DNA from: CAZGYE01 sp964530165
Lineage (GTDB): Bacteria > Planctomycetota > Planctomycetia > Planctomycetales > Planctomycetaceae
Reading direction: 5' to 3'
NCBI GenBank assembly: GCA_964530165.1
Contig: CAZGYE010000053.1
Span: 1-23,018 of the forward strand
DNA: 23,018 bases
Below are positions 1 to 7,239 of the stretch, in pieces (position 1 is the first letter of the stretch; each line of letters starts with the position of its first letter). The notes beneath the pieces were generated by a model. That model was given only the letters and a program-made list of their open reading frames with translations, ran no database searches and had not been told where the DNA came from. A program made the position numbers and the translations under genes.

Positions 1-1
1 A

Positions 2-703
2 GAGGCCGAACTTCTGCTGGCAGAGTACGGGGAGCGATTTGACGAGGTCGCCGAGCCACCGGTGCCGATTGACGAGATGATCGAGCTTCACTTGCAACTG
101 GCGTTCGAGATTACAGATTTGCGGGAACTGTTCGGCGCGGGCGATATTCACGGGGCGATCTGGATTAACGAGGAGCGGATCGCCGTCGATAGCAGCCTCG
201 ACCCTGCGGCCAACCCTCGCAAACTCGGTCGATATCGGTTCACGCTCGCGCACGAGACGGGCCACTGGCGACTGCACCGAACCCATTATCTCAAGAACAC
301 GCAGCAGCGCGAGTTGTTTGATCACGACGGCAAGCCGGCCTTCATTTGTCGGTCCAGCGACACGCAGCCGGTCGAGTGGCAGGCCAACGCGTTTGCGGCG
401 TACCTCTTGATGCCGCGCGACATGGTGCTGGCTGCTTGGGAATCATGGCGAGGTGACCTCACTCCGATTTACCTGGAAGAGGTCAGGGAACAGTTTGAGC
501 AGGCCCCGTCTGGTTTTTCACACAGCGAATTGATGTGCCGCGCGGCCAATCGGGGCGGTGAAAATGGACTCGACGAGAGCCTGATGGAAGAGCAAATCGC
601 TCCACTGGCCGAGACATTCCAGGTATCTACGCATGCGATGCGAATTCGTCTGGAAAGCCTCAAACTTCTTCTACCCAGAAAGGAACGATCGCTGTTCGAG
701 TGA
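2..703 (+). CDS. ImmA/IrrE-family metallopeptidase (5' end outside window)
   Basis: The frame is already open at base 2, and the residues before the first possible GTG (base 62) read like the family's N-terminal helix (AEYGERFDEVAEPPVPIDEM), so the gene very probably begins before the window. A zinc-peptidase HExxH motif is seen as HETGH at 251-265. It is followed by the family's downstream glutamate block, EWQANAFAAYLLMP, at about 374-415. ImmA/IrrE (M78) enzymes are cytoplasmic proteases that usually cleave an XRE-type repressor or another regulatory partner, releasing stress, phage or mobile-element genes. The partner is often encoded just upstream, which cannot be seen here. The next gene starts 73 bp downstream on the same strand. 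The family call is firm. The substrate is unknown. Confidence 0.9.
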   Translation, partial: EAELLLAEYGERFDEVAEPPVPIDEMIELHLQLAFEITDLRELFGAGDIHGAIWINEERIAVDSSLDPAANPRKLGRYRFTLAHETGHWRLHRTHYLKNTQQRELFDHDGKPAFICRSSDTQPVEWQANAFAAYLLMPRDMVLAAWESWRGDLTPIYLEEVREQFEQAPSGFSHSELMCRAANRGGENGLDESLMEEQIAPLAETFQVSTHAMRIRLESLKLLLPRKERSLFE

Positions 704-776
704 ACAGCACATATTTTTTTGACCCGGCGTTTACTGTTCAGCGAACGGATACACGCCCCAGTATGGGAGGCCACCG

Positions 777-1838
777 ATGGCCACGCAGATCAAAACAGTT
801 GCCCTGCCGGCATTCAGTGCAGACGAACATGCTCTGATCGTCACAGACCTGATGGCGTTGAAAAAGAGCCAGATCGCCACGTTTCTCGCCAGTGTCGGAT
901 TGGCGAAGTCGGGGACAAAGGCAGTGCTCCGGGAACGAATCGAACGAGCCCTCGAGGATGAGTCGTTGTCGCTCGCAGAGATCGTGCAATTCCTGGACAA
1001 TGTAATTCCGTGGGGCAAGCAGCATGTGTACCTTTTCAAGGGACCAACGTCGCTGATTTCTGATTGGCGCAACACGGACTGGGTGACCCGTCTGCTCAAG
1101 AATCACCGGTTAGGAAAATCTTTGAACGCCAATCTTCCCCTCGTTCTGCCCGACAAGATGAAGGTGTCGTCCATTCTGCACGACTCGAAGCGCCTCCGCA
1201 TCACGGCGATCAAACGGCGGAACTGGTGGGAACGCGATTCCGATTACGACGAGCGGGCCAGCACCGACGACGGAGCGGACGTCGAGCTGCGAGCATTCGT
1301 GCATCGCGTGACGCGAAGCCTCGTGGCGTTTGAATGGGATCTGGTTGCCAACAACGCCTTCCTGCAAATCTCCCAACTGCCAAGGGGATTCGACTACGAC
1401 GAGGTGGCTGACGAATTCTTCGAGCTGATTGAACAATGGCTCGATCGGTCAATGTTTTCGGTTGTCGATTTGCGTCAACCGATCACGAAGCTCCATGCGT
1501 TTGAAGAAGCCGGGGCGAGTGAAATCCGCTCGCACGGCATCAACTACCGAACGATGCAGGGGCGACATTTTGAGGGTAAAAGCGCCTCATCGGCCGATTC
1601 GCTGCTGGGCGAAGCCGCAATCGACGCCGCGATGAAAGCGATCCGCAAATCGGGGATCGGACACCTTGGCAACTTCTATTGGACGCCAACGAACGGCACT
1701 CCGGTGAACGGCTACTCGCTGGATTCCGAGGTTCACGTCATCGTGGTGGGCTCCAAGAACCGGGTCAATTTTCCAACTCCCAACGACGAACAAACGGTGC
1801 GATATGTACTTTCACGAATCCGAAGCCATTGCAACTGA
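777..1838 (+). CDS. Uncharacterised protein with N-terminal SAP-like motif
   Basis: This is a 353-residue protein of no family I recognise as a whole. Residues about 25-60 (LMALKKSQIATFLASVGLAK followed by SGTKAVLRERIERAL) fit the pattern of a SAP helix-extended-helix motif, which binds DNA or RNA in other proteins. The remainder is mixed alpha/beta with several Trp and charged patches and no recognisable catalytic motif. No signal peptide or membrane segment is seen. The start is supported by GGGAGG at 766-771, just before ATG 777. Its 3' end overlaps the next gene by 35 bp, so the two are probably translated together. The ImmA/IrrE peptidase lies directly upstream. The SAP assignment is by eye only. 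Confidence 0.75.
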   Translation: MATQIKTVALPAFSADEHALIVTDLMALKKSQIATFLASVGLAKSGTKAVLRERIERALEDESLSLAEIVQFLDNVIPWGKQHVYLFKGPTSLISDWRNTDWVTRLLKNHRLGKSLNANLPLVLPDKMKVSSILHDSKRLRITAIKRRNWWERDSDYDERASTDDGADVELRAFVHRVTRSLVAFEWDLVANNAFLQISQLPRGFDYDEVADEFFELIEQWLDRSMFSVVDLRQPITKLHAFEEAGASEIRSHGINYRTMQGRHFEGKSASSADSLLGEAAIDAAMKAIRKSGIGHLGNFYWTPTNGTPVNGYSLDSEVHVIVVGSKNRVNFPTPNDEQTVRYVLSRIRSHCN

Positions 1839-2772
1839 GCATCCGGGTCTGCAGACCGTCATTGAGCAGGTCGACGAGATGCTCGCGACGATCTTTACGG
1901 CTGCACCGCTGCGTCCGGACGACTTCTCCTGCAAATTGGAGTGCGATACGAACCAAGTCATCTCATTCTTCGATCTGCTCGCCGAGCAAGAAGTCCTGCT
2001 GTCCGAGGAGATGGTGGAGTGTGATCGCTGCCACAACCTCATGGCGGCTTCGGCTTGTCAGCAGGCCATCGCCGACGAAGATGATTTCGACTGCTCCAGT
2101 TGTAACCGTCCGATCCGGCGTCGAACACCGGTGATCACGGTTTACCGTATGACCGCCGAAACGCTGTCGCGACCCAAGCCGGCCGTACCGACGGCGGATG
2201 TCGAATTGGCACTTCGAGAACTCGACCAATCGTCGAGTGTGTTTCAACAATTGGGCCAGATCTGGGTGATCAAGTACGAGGGCAAGATGATTCTCATGGG
2301 AAACGCCCGCGGATTGTCGTACCTCGCGCGGCTTTTGGTCGAACCGCAACGCACGGTTCCGGCCGTGAGTCTGCTCGCGGCCGTCGCCGGCATTGACCCG
2401 CGAATCACCACGGGCACTTCAGGGCGATTGCTCGATGACGAGGCGATGGCGAAGTACAAGCAGCGGTACGCTGAGCTACAAGAAGATCTGGCGGAGGCCG
2501 AGAGTCGGAACGATCTCGGTCGTATCGCAAGACTGCAGTCAGAAATGGAAGCATTCGAGTTGGAGATCGCCAGGGCGACGGGCCTTGGAGGCAGGAAACG
2601 GGAGAAGACCGACACGGAGAGAGTTCGCAAGAATGTTTCAATGGCGGTCAGCCGCACGATTGACAGCATCCGTGACGAGCACGCCGTTCTCGGCCGGCAC
2701 CTGCGAAACTCAATTTCACCCGGCCTGACATTTCGTTACGACCCAGAACGCGACCCTGGCTGGTTGACCTGA
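1804..2772 (+). CDS. Zinc-ribbon / coiled-coil regulator-like protein
   Basis: This 322-residue protein starts inside the preceding gene (35 bp overlap). Residues about 36-70 could form a winged helix. They are followed by two CxxC knuckles, C73/C76 and C97/C100, which together make a likely zinc ribbon. Residues about 150-320 match a C-terminal module I recognise from bacterial predicted ATPases and transcription regulators: a GMxYLAxLL-like stretch (here GLSYLARLLVEPQRTVPA), a long charged coiled coil (about 215-260), the GLGGR motif (260-264) and a closing HLRNSISPGLTFRYDP. No ATPase or nuclease motif is present. No strong ribosome site precedes ATG 1804, so translational coupling is likely. 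Its role is probably DNA-binding or partner-binding control within a three-gene set with the peptidase and the SAP-like protein. This is inference. Confidence 0.75.
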   Translation: MYFHESEAIATEHPGLQTVIEQVDEMLATIFTAAPLRPDDFSCKLECDTNQVISFFDLLAEQEVLLSEEMVECDRCHNLMAASACQQAIADEDDFDCSSCNRPIRRRTPVITVYRMTAETLSRPKPAVPTADVELALRELDQSSSVFQQLGQIWVIKYEGKMILMGNARGLSYLARLLVEPQRTVPAVSLLAAVAGIDPRITTGTSGRLLDDEAMAKYKQRYAELQEDLAEAESRNDLGRIARLQSEMEAFELEIARATGLGGRKREKTDTERVRKNVSMAVSRTIDSIRDEHAVLGRHLRNSISPGLTFRYDPERDPGWLT

Positions 2773-2841
2773 TGCTCACGAACAGGCATCGATGGCTCTT
2801 TCCAGCACGCGAAATCACCGGTTGGCCCCGGTTTTTCTGGA

Positions 2842-2870
2842 TTGACAATATACCATATCCGATATACACT
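2842..2870 (+). promoter_or_regulatory. Promoter and operator of the HigBA pair
   Basis: A consensus -35 TTGACA (2842-2847) and a -10 TACACT (2865-2870) are separated by exactly 17 bp. The spacer holds an 11-bp palindrome, ATATC-C-GATAT (2855-2865), which touches the -10 box. A repressor bound there would block RNA polymerase, which fits autoregulation by the downstream XRE antitoxin. A ribosome site AAGGAG (2884-2889) lies 10 bp before the toxin ATG at 2900. Confidence 0.7.
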
Positions 2871-2899
2871 TTAGGTGACAATCAAGGAGTGGACGGAGC

Positions 2900-3292
2900 A
2901 TGGCCAAAGCGAAGGAAGGCGAGCCGAACGAACCATCGCGTAAGCCAGTGGTCTGGCTACACGGTGAAGTCAAGACGCCGCCATTTACGCCCGAGGGCCG
3001 GCAAGAGGCTGGGATGCTGCTGCGTCTGCTTCAGGAAGGGGAGCGGTTGGGGATGCCGCAAGCAGAGCCGTTGCCCGATGTCGATCGACGGTGCGGAGCC
3101 TTGCGGGTACGGGATGCCGAGCACAATTGGCGAATCATGTACCGGATCGATTCCGACGCGGTTCTCGTCTTGGAGGTCTATCCGAAGAAGACTCGCAAGA
3201 TACCGGATGAGGTGATCGAGCGTTGCAAGAAGCGGCTCAAACAATACGACGCGGCCGTTCGGGCGGCGAAAAAGAAACAATCGGGAAAGTGA
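2900..3292 (+). CDS. higB: HigB/Gp49-like toxin of a type II toxin-antitoxin system
   Basis: This 130-residue basic protein has the phage Gp49-like/HigB (RelE superfamily) layout. It shows the WLHGEVKTPPF opening (about 19-29), a GxLLRxLQxGExL helix (about 38-50), the core strand RCGALRVRD followed by NWRIMYRI (about 64-83), and a YPKKTRKIPDEVIERCKKRL helix (about 94-113). In this family the conserved Arg and Lys residues contact ribosome-bound mRNA, and cleavage stops translation. The start is set by AAGGAG at 2884-2889. The antitoxin follows after 10 bp. The toxin-first order is the hallmark of HigBA rather than RelBE. Activity is inferred from family membership. Confidence 0.88.
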   Translation: MAKAKEGEPNEPSRKPVVWLHGEVKTPPFTPEGRQEAGMLLRLLQEGERLGMPQAEPLPDVDRRCGALRVRDAEHNWRIMYRIDSDAVLVLEVYPKKTRKIPDEVIERCKKRLKQYDAAVRAAKKKQSGK

Positions 3293-3302
3293 GGACACAT
3301 CG

Positions 3303-3680
3303 ATGGACGCGACAAAACGCAAAGCACTCGAAGCCGCCGGTTGGAAGGTCGGCGATGCCGCTGATTTCCTGGAGATGAGCGACGAAGAACGCCAGTTGCT
3401 GGATGCGCGGATGAGTCTCGCTCTGGCGATCCGCCGGCAACGCAAAGCCCTCAATCTGTCGCAGAAAGAACTGGGAGCCAGGCTGGGAACAAGCCAACCC
3501 CGCGTCGCCAAGATCGAACGCGCCGCTTCGGACGTCTCGTTAGATCAACTCGTCCGTGCGTTCACGGCCGCCGGTGGCAAGATCGCCGTCAAGTCGGCGA
3601 AGTCGAAATCAGCGAAGGGTAAGCTGGCCAAAGGCAAGAAGGTGGGCACCGTGGTCCTGGAAGTCATGACGTCGAAATAG
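3303..3680 (+). CDS. higA: HigA-like XRE antitoxin
   Basis: This 125-residue protein has an XRE-type helix-turn-helix at about residues 40-75 (LNLSQKELGARLGTSQPRVA at 50-69). The N-terminal segment (WKVGDAADFLEMSDEE) is typical of antitoxins paired with Gp49-like toxins. It should bind and neutralise the upstream toxin and repress the shared promoter, most likely through the palindrome at 2855-2865. The C-terminal part carries a lysine/serine/glycine-rich stretch (about 97-113, KSAKSKSAKGKLAKGKK). This is unusual for the family and could add non-specific DNA affinity. GTGAGG at 3290-3295 is a plausible ribosome site. Confidence 0.88.
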   Translation: MDATKRKALEAAGWKVGDAADFLEMSDEERQLLDARMSLALAIRRQRKALNLSQKELGARLGTSQPRVAKIERAASDVSLDQLVRAFTAAGGKIAVKSAKSKSAKGKLAKGKKVGTVVLEVMTSK

Positions 3681-3688
3681 AAAGTTAT

Positions 3689-3728
3689 CGTGGTTGGAGG
3701 CCCTTTGAACCACGTCTCTTTCTCTATC
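3689..3728 (+). terminator. Possible terminator after higA
   Basis: A perfect 7-bp inverted repeat, CGTGGTT (3689-3695) and AACCACG (3708-3714) with a 12-nt loop, starts 8 bp after the higA stop. It is followed by a pyrimidine-rich tract (TCTCTTTCTCT). The T run is interrupted and the stem is short, so termination would be weak. It marks the natural end of the toxin-antitoxin unit. Confidence 0.35.
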
Positions 3729-3881
3729 TCAGAACCTCAGACGGCCGGTTTCGCAACAAAAAACGATGCAACATTGCGGTAATGATGTGCGAATGATTAC
3801 CCGTCTCTTCTCGGTTTCATAAACCGTTTTCCGGCTCTTTGACCGGAGTGCGAAGCCCGCCACTTGAACAACCTGTTGCTG

Positions 3882-3900
3882 AGCCGTGACTTACGGCTAC
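3882..3900 (-). repeat. Solitary REP-like hairpin
   Basis: On the minus strand this reads GTAGCCGTAAGTCACGGCT. It is a perfect 6-bp stem, AGCCGT/ACGGCT, around an AAGTC loop, with the GTAG tetranucleotide at its 5' foot. That is the signature bound by REP-associated tyrosine transposases (TnpA-REP). It begins with the same GTAGCC as the elements at 13610 and 21368 but has only one clear hairpin. Confidence 0.5.
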
Positions 3901-4077
3901 CTGCCAAAGGGGAAACTGGTCGGAAAACGCGGTGACTACCACATTTTCGGCCTGTCTTTCTCGCAAACGCCATCCGCGCACCAAGATGCCCGACATCGCG
4001 GTGTTGCTCGCTTGTCATCCAGCGAGTGAAAAGCAGCGGACGAGAATTGCGACCGAAACCTTCGGACCGTGTCGGGG

Positions 4078-4564
4078 GTTATCCAAGAAGGTACGCCACG
4101 TCTGTGAGGGCGGTTTGGGATGACGAATCCTGTACTTGGCCACCGTGCTTTCGGCAAGTTCGTGTCCCAACAGCTTGAGCTGAGACTGGATTCTGGGCGC
4201 CCCCCCAAGTTGGATTCTCGTTAGACATTCGCCTGATCAAAGCCTTGACTTCCGGTTCGATGGCTGGACGCCCGGGTTTGCGTTGTCGAGATTTCCACCA
4301 CCAATAGAGCCGAAAGCCCCGGCGATGCCAACGCACGACCGTGTCCGGTTTCACGATGATCAGTGCCGACTGCCACTCGGGCCAGAGTCGCATCAGCCAC
4401 GTCCAGAACACGCGGTGACGAAGACGCAGTTTCGGTCGTTTGTTCGACTGCTTCAAGACGGCCAGTTGCTGGCGCAGGGCAAGATTCTCGACCGCCAACT
4501 GTGTGCGCGTAACGAACCAAGCTCGAAGAAACACCGTCAAGGCCTCCAGGACGCTCATGCTCAC
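4078..4564 (-). pseudogene. Transposase/integrase remnant, frameshifted and truncated
   Basis: Reading leftward from ATG 4564, the protein has the N-terminal half of a planctomycete integrase-core transposase (rve type): LRAWFVTRTQLAVENLALRQ, then RWHRRGFRLYWWW, a KPGRPAIEPEV linker and ENPTWG. At a C7 run (4200-4206) the frame shifts by one base. Dropping one C restores TWGAPRIQ and then LGHELAESTVAKYRIRH and TWRTFLDN, exactly what the family should read. Family similarity stops at about 4078 with no DDE catalytic core, so the gene is dead whether or not the C7 run is a sequencing error. I could not find terminal inverted repeats. The 190 bases between its start and the promoter at 4756 show no gene. 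Confidence 0.85.
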
Positions 4565-4755
4565 TTCCTCGCTGGCCGCGAAAACCGGCGATCGTAGCCC
4601 AGGCTGCGTAGAATCTCAAACGACGTAAGTCGTTGACCGTCAATGCGGACGGAGTTTTCGGGAGGGACAGGCTCGCGATCCAGTCCACCGGGATGGAGAT
4701 TCTATTGGAACCGGTCGCCATCATGCGGCTGCCAACCTCGCTCACTTCCCCACGT

Positions 4756-4796
4756 TTGACAATTCATAATTACACGATATAGTGGATTACTACTAT
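4756..4796 (+). promoter_or_regulatory. Promoter with operator-like repeat upstream of the ArsR start
   Basis: TTGACA (4756-4761) and TATAGT (4778-4783) are separated by 16 bp, which makes a near-consensus promoter. An inverted repeat overlaps the -10 box and start codon: ATAGT (4779-4783) with ACTAT (4792-4796), and inside it TAGT-N5-ACTA (4780-4792). ArsR repressors bind short inverted repeats at this position in their own promoters. Transcription would begin about 5 bases before ATG 4795, so the message should be nearly leaderless. No Shine-Dalgarno sequence is visible. Confidence 0.65.
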
Positions 4797-5403
4797 GGCT
4801 CCCAAATCGAGAGCGCGACCAAGAAGCAAGTTCCCACCACAACCAGCGGTTGAGGACCGTCCGTTGATCAACGGCGACCAAGCAGCGGCGCTGATGCGGT
4901 TGTTTAAGGTGTTCGCCAACAACGCCGGCGTGGTGATCGACGAAGCGGTTCCGCTTGCTGACTACACCGAGGATGCCTTCGACAAAACGATCGCTGTCAA
5001 CCTGAAGGGCGTCTGGCTGGGGATGAAGTATCAAATCCCGGCCATGTTGGCGGGCGGCGGTGGTGCGATCGTCAACCATGCATCTGTCATGGGAACTGTC
5101 GCGGGCTGCTGCTGTGCCTATGTCGCTTCCAAGCACGGCGTCATCGGCCTGACCAAAGCGGGCGCATTGCAATATGCATCCCAGGGCATTCGCGTGAACG
5201 CCGTTTGTCCCGGCGGCATCCAGACCCCGATGATGGATTCACTTCCGTCCGAAGATCGTGAACAAATCACCGCGATGCACCCGATCGGACGGCTGGCCAC
5301 ACCCGAAGAGATTGCCGAGGCCGTCGTCTGGCTTTGTTCCGACCGGGCTTCGTACCTGTGCGGCAGCGTCGTCACGGTCGACGGCGGTTACACAATTCAG
5401 TGA
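4795..5403 (+). CDS. Chimeric ORF: ArsR N-terminus fused to C-terminal part of an SDR oxidoreductase
   Basis: Residues 1 to about 41 (for example LINGDQAAALMRLFKVFAN) read as the first helices of an ArsR/SmtB metalloregulator and stop before its DNA-recognition helix. From NNAG (42-45) onward the ORF is a classical short-chain dehydrogenase. It has the catalytic Ser97, Tyr109 and Lys113 (YVASK), the NAVCPGGIQTPM segment (about 145-156), and an ending of CGSVVTVDGGYTIQ. The SDR nucleotide-binding start, TGxxxGIG, is absent, so cofactor binding is doubtful. The simplest reading is a deletion joining arsR to a downstream SDR gene near 4915-4923. The first arsM starts 17 bp after its stop. It is probably non-functional both as a repressor and as an enzyme. 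Confidence 0.8.
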   Translation: MAPKSRARPRSKFPPQPAVEDRPLINGDQAAALMRLFKVFANNAGVVIDEAVPLADYTEDAFDKTIAVNLKGVWLGMKYQIPAMLAGGGGAIVNHASVMGTVAGCCCAYVASKHGVIGLTKAGALQYASQGIRVNAVCPGGIQTPMMDSLPSEDREQITAMHPIGRLATPEEIAEAVVWLCSDRASYLCGSVVTVDGGYTIQ

Positions 5404-5420
5404 AACAGGAGAAAAAGACG

Positions 5421-6317
5421 ATGGCCACACAAAAAGAAGATGCCACACAAGCGGAACAGACAGCGTGTTGCACGACAGATTCCGATGTCAAAGAGGCCGT
5501 CAAAGACCAGTTCCGCTCGATGGCTCAGATCGGGCCGAGTTGCGGACAGACGACGGCGCGATCGGTTGCCGAGGCGTTCGGGTACACGGCCGAGCAGCTC
5601 ACCAGCATCCCGGCCGAGGCGAACATGGGCGTTTCGTGCGGTAACCCGACTGCGCTCGCCAGCCTCAAGCCGGGTGAAGTGGTCCTCGATCTGGGCTGTG
5701 GCGGAGGGCTCGACGTACTGCTTGCGGCGCAGAAGGTCGGCCCGACCGGCAAAGCGATCGGCATCGACATGACCAAGGAAATGATCGACCTCGCTCGGAC
5801 GAATGCACAAAAAGCCGACACCGCGAATGTCGAATTCCACCTGGCCGAGATTGAGTCGTTGCCGCTTGAGGATCATTCGGTCGACTGCGTGATCAGCAAC
5901 TGCGTGCTCAATCTGGTGCCGGACAAATCGCAAGCCTTTGCCGAGATCTTCCGTGTGCTCAAACCCGGCGGTCGATTGGCGATCAGCGACCTGGCGCTCA
6001 AACAGGAACTTCCCACCGGCATGGCCACCGATATCAACGCTTGTTTTGGCTGTAAGTGGGGAGCGATTTCGATTGGCCAATACGAAGCGGCCCTGAAAGC
6101 GGCCGGCTTCGGCACGGTCGAAATCATTGATAAGAAGACGGACCTGAATGCCTATATTCAAATGGATACGCAGTCGGGTTGTTGTTCATCGACCTTGGAA
6201 GACGCCGACCATTACGCACGCTTCGCAGCCGTATTGCGGAAGCACGACGTCAACCCGTACATCGCCAGCGTGAACGTCTTCGCGCTCAAAACGAAGCATT
6301 CTGATGACAGGAATTGA
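5421..6317 (+). CDS. arsM: ArsM-type arsenite S-adenosylmethionine methyltransferase, copy 1
   Basis: This 298-residue cytosolic enzyme has the class I methyltransferase motif DLGCGGGLD (90-98) for S-adenosylmethionine. It also has the ArsM signature VISNCVLNLVPDK (157-169). The three arsenic-binding cysteines expected in the family are present as C73 (in GVSCGNP), C161 and C211 (FGCKWGA). ArsM transfers methyl groups to trivalent arsenic, giving mono-, di- and trimethylated forms. There are extra CysCys pairs near the N-terminus (16-17) and C-terminus (about 253-254). The frame is open further upstream, but AGGAG at 5407-5411 sets the start at ATG 5421. It sits in the transcription unit begun by the ArsR-type promoter. 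The substrate is inferred from family and context. Confidence 0.88.
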   Translation: MATQKEDATQAEQTACCTTDSDVKEAVKDQFRSMAQIGPSCGQTTARSVAEAFGYTAEQLTSIPAEANMGVSCGNPTALASLKPGEVVLDLGCGGGLDVLLAAQKVGPTGKAIGIDMTKEMIDLARTNAQKADTANVEFHLAEIESLPLEDHSVDCVISNCVLNLVPDKSQAFAEIFRVLKPGGRLAISDLALKQELPTGMATDINACFGCKWGAISIGQYEAALKAAGFGTVEIIDKKTDLNAYIQMDTQSGCCSSTLEDADHYARFAAVLRKHDVNPYIASVNVFALKTKHSDDRN

Positions 6318-6328
6318 GGCAAAACCAA

Positions 6329-7219
6329 ATGCAGAAGAACAAGACCGTGTCCGAGGCTTCGGACGCAGAAGTCAAGGAAGTCGTCAAAGACAGATACGCG
6401 ACATTGGCTCGCAGCAGCGTGAGCAGCGATCAACCGGCCGCTCAGCAGGTTGCCGAAGCGTTTGGATATTCGGCGGAAGAACTGGCGAGCATTCCGGCCG
6501 AGGCCAACATGGGTGTCTCGTGCGGCAACCCGACCGCGATGGCGAGCTTGAAACCGGGTGAGGTGGTCGTCGATCTGGGATCAGGTGCGGGGCTCGATGT
6601 GTTCCTTGCCGCACAAAAGGTCGGACCGAACGGCAAGGCCATCGGGATCGATATGACGGAGGACATGATAGAACGAGCTCGGCGCAACATAGCACAAGCC
6701 GGGTTGACGAACGTCGAATTTCATTTGGCCGAAATCGAATCGATGCTGCTGCCTGACTGCTCGGTCGATTGCGTGATCAGCAACTGTGTGCTGAATCTCG
6801 TGCCGGACAAGTCGAAAGCATTCGCCGAGATATTTCGTGTGCTCAAACCTGGCGGACGCCTGGCGATCACAGACCTTGCGCTGAAGCAGGAACTCCCGCC
6901 GGAATTGGCGGCCGATTTCGGTGCCTATGTTGGTTGCATCGCTGGAGCAATGTTGATCGACGATTATGAGATCGCCTTAGCGGCGGCGGGCTTTGACGCG
7001 GTTCAAATTATCGACAGCGGCAAGGACTTGAACGCCTACGCGAAGCTGGCGGAGTCGGCGGATGCATCAAATTGCTGCGATCCGCCAAGCTGCTGTGGAT
7101 CGACATCCGGCTCGCCCAATGTGCATCAGGGGCTGGCGGAATGGCTTCGGCGATTCGACATCAACCACTACGCGGCCAGCGTGCGCGTATTTGCGCTGAA
7201 ACCAGCAACAATTACCTGA
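6329..7219 (+). CDS. arsM: ArsM-type arsenite methyltransferase, copy 2
   Basis: This 296-residue paralogue of the gene just upstream is highly similar along its whole length (shared NMGVSCGNP, VISNCVLNLVPDK, RVLKPGGRLAI). The S-adenosylmethionine loop is DLGSGAGLD (82-90). The three family cysteines are C65, C153 and C203 (YVGCIAGA). It carries two CysCys pairs at 249-250 and 255-256 (NCCDPPSCCG), a stronger C-terminal metalloid-binding candidate than in copy 1. A TTG at 6314 is in frame and overlaps the previous stop, but GAGG at 6316-6319 lies 9 bp before ATG 6329, so I chose the ATG. It is a tandem duplication, and the two copies may differ in substrate or methylation step. Confidence 0.88.
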   Translation: MQKNKTVSEASDAEVKEVVKDRYATLARSSVSSDQPAAQQVAEAFGYSAEELASIPAEANMGVSCGNPTAMASLKPGEVVVDLGSGAGLDVFLAAQKVGPNGKAIGIDMTEDMIERARRNIAQAGLTNVEFHLAEIESMLLPDCSVDCVISNCVLNLVPDKSKAFAEIFRVLKPGGRLAITDLALKQELPPELAADFGAYVGCIAGAMLIDDYEIALAAAGFDAVQIIDSGKDLNAYAKLAESADASNCCDPPSCCGSTSGSPNVHQGLAEWLRRFDINHYAASVRVFALKPATIT

Positions 7220-7239
7220 AAGAACGGGAGAAAAAAGCC

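Larger units (their letters stand above)
3681..4077. other. Gene-free stretch between higA and the transposase remnant
   Basis: I see no credible gene on either strand in these roughly 400 bases. Short open frames exist, but their translations look like read-through of palindromic DNA. The stretch holds the weak terminator at 3689-3728 and a REP-like hairpin at 3882-3900. Near 3841-3863 there is a second, poorer REP-like tail ending in CCAC, whose right side (CGGAGTGCGAAGC) resembles the right arm of the elements found further downstream. Confidence 0.6.

Noticed and set aside
3797..4018. Small minus-strand open frame next to the transposase relic
   Set aside because: It runs through REP-like palindromic DNA, has no ribosome site and resembles no family. 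It is most likely non-coding.
4200..4206. Programmed ribosomal frameshift in the transposase
   Set aside because: The C7 run could slip, but the corrected frame still lacks the catalytic core, so nothing functional would result.
4795..5403. A functional SDR oxidoreductase gene
   Set aside because: The nucleotide-binding TGxxxGIG region is missing and its place is taken by ArsR-like sequence, so I treat it as a chimera.
5397..6161. Long minus-strand frame opposite the first arsM (and similar long frames opposite the FGE genes)
   Set aside because: These are GC-rich antisense shadows. The plus-strand proteins carry clear family motifs, while the opposite frames show none.
6314..6328. TTG start for the second arsM, overlapping the previous stop
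   Set aside because: The GAGG at 6316-6319 is correctly spaced for ATG 6329, and ATG matches the N-terminal length of copy 1 better.
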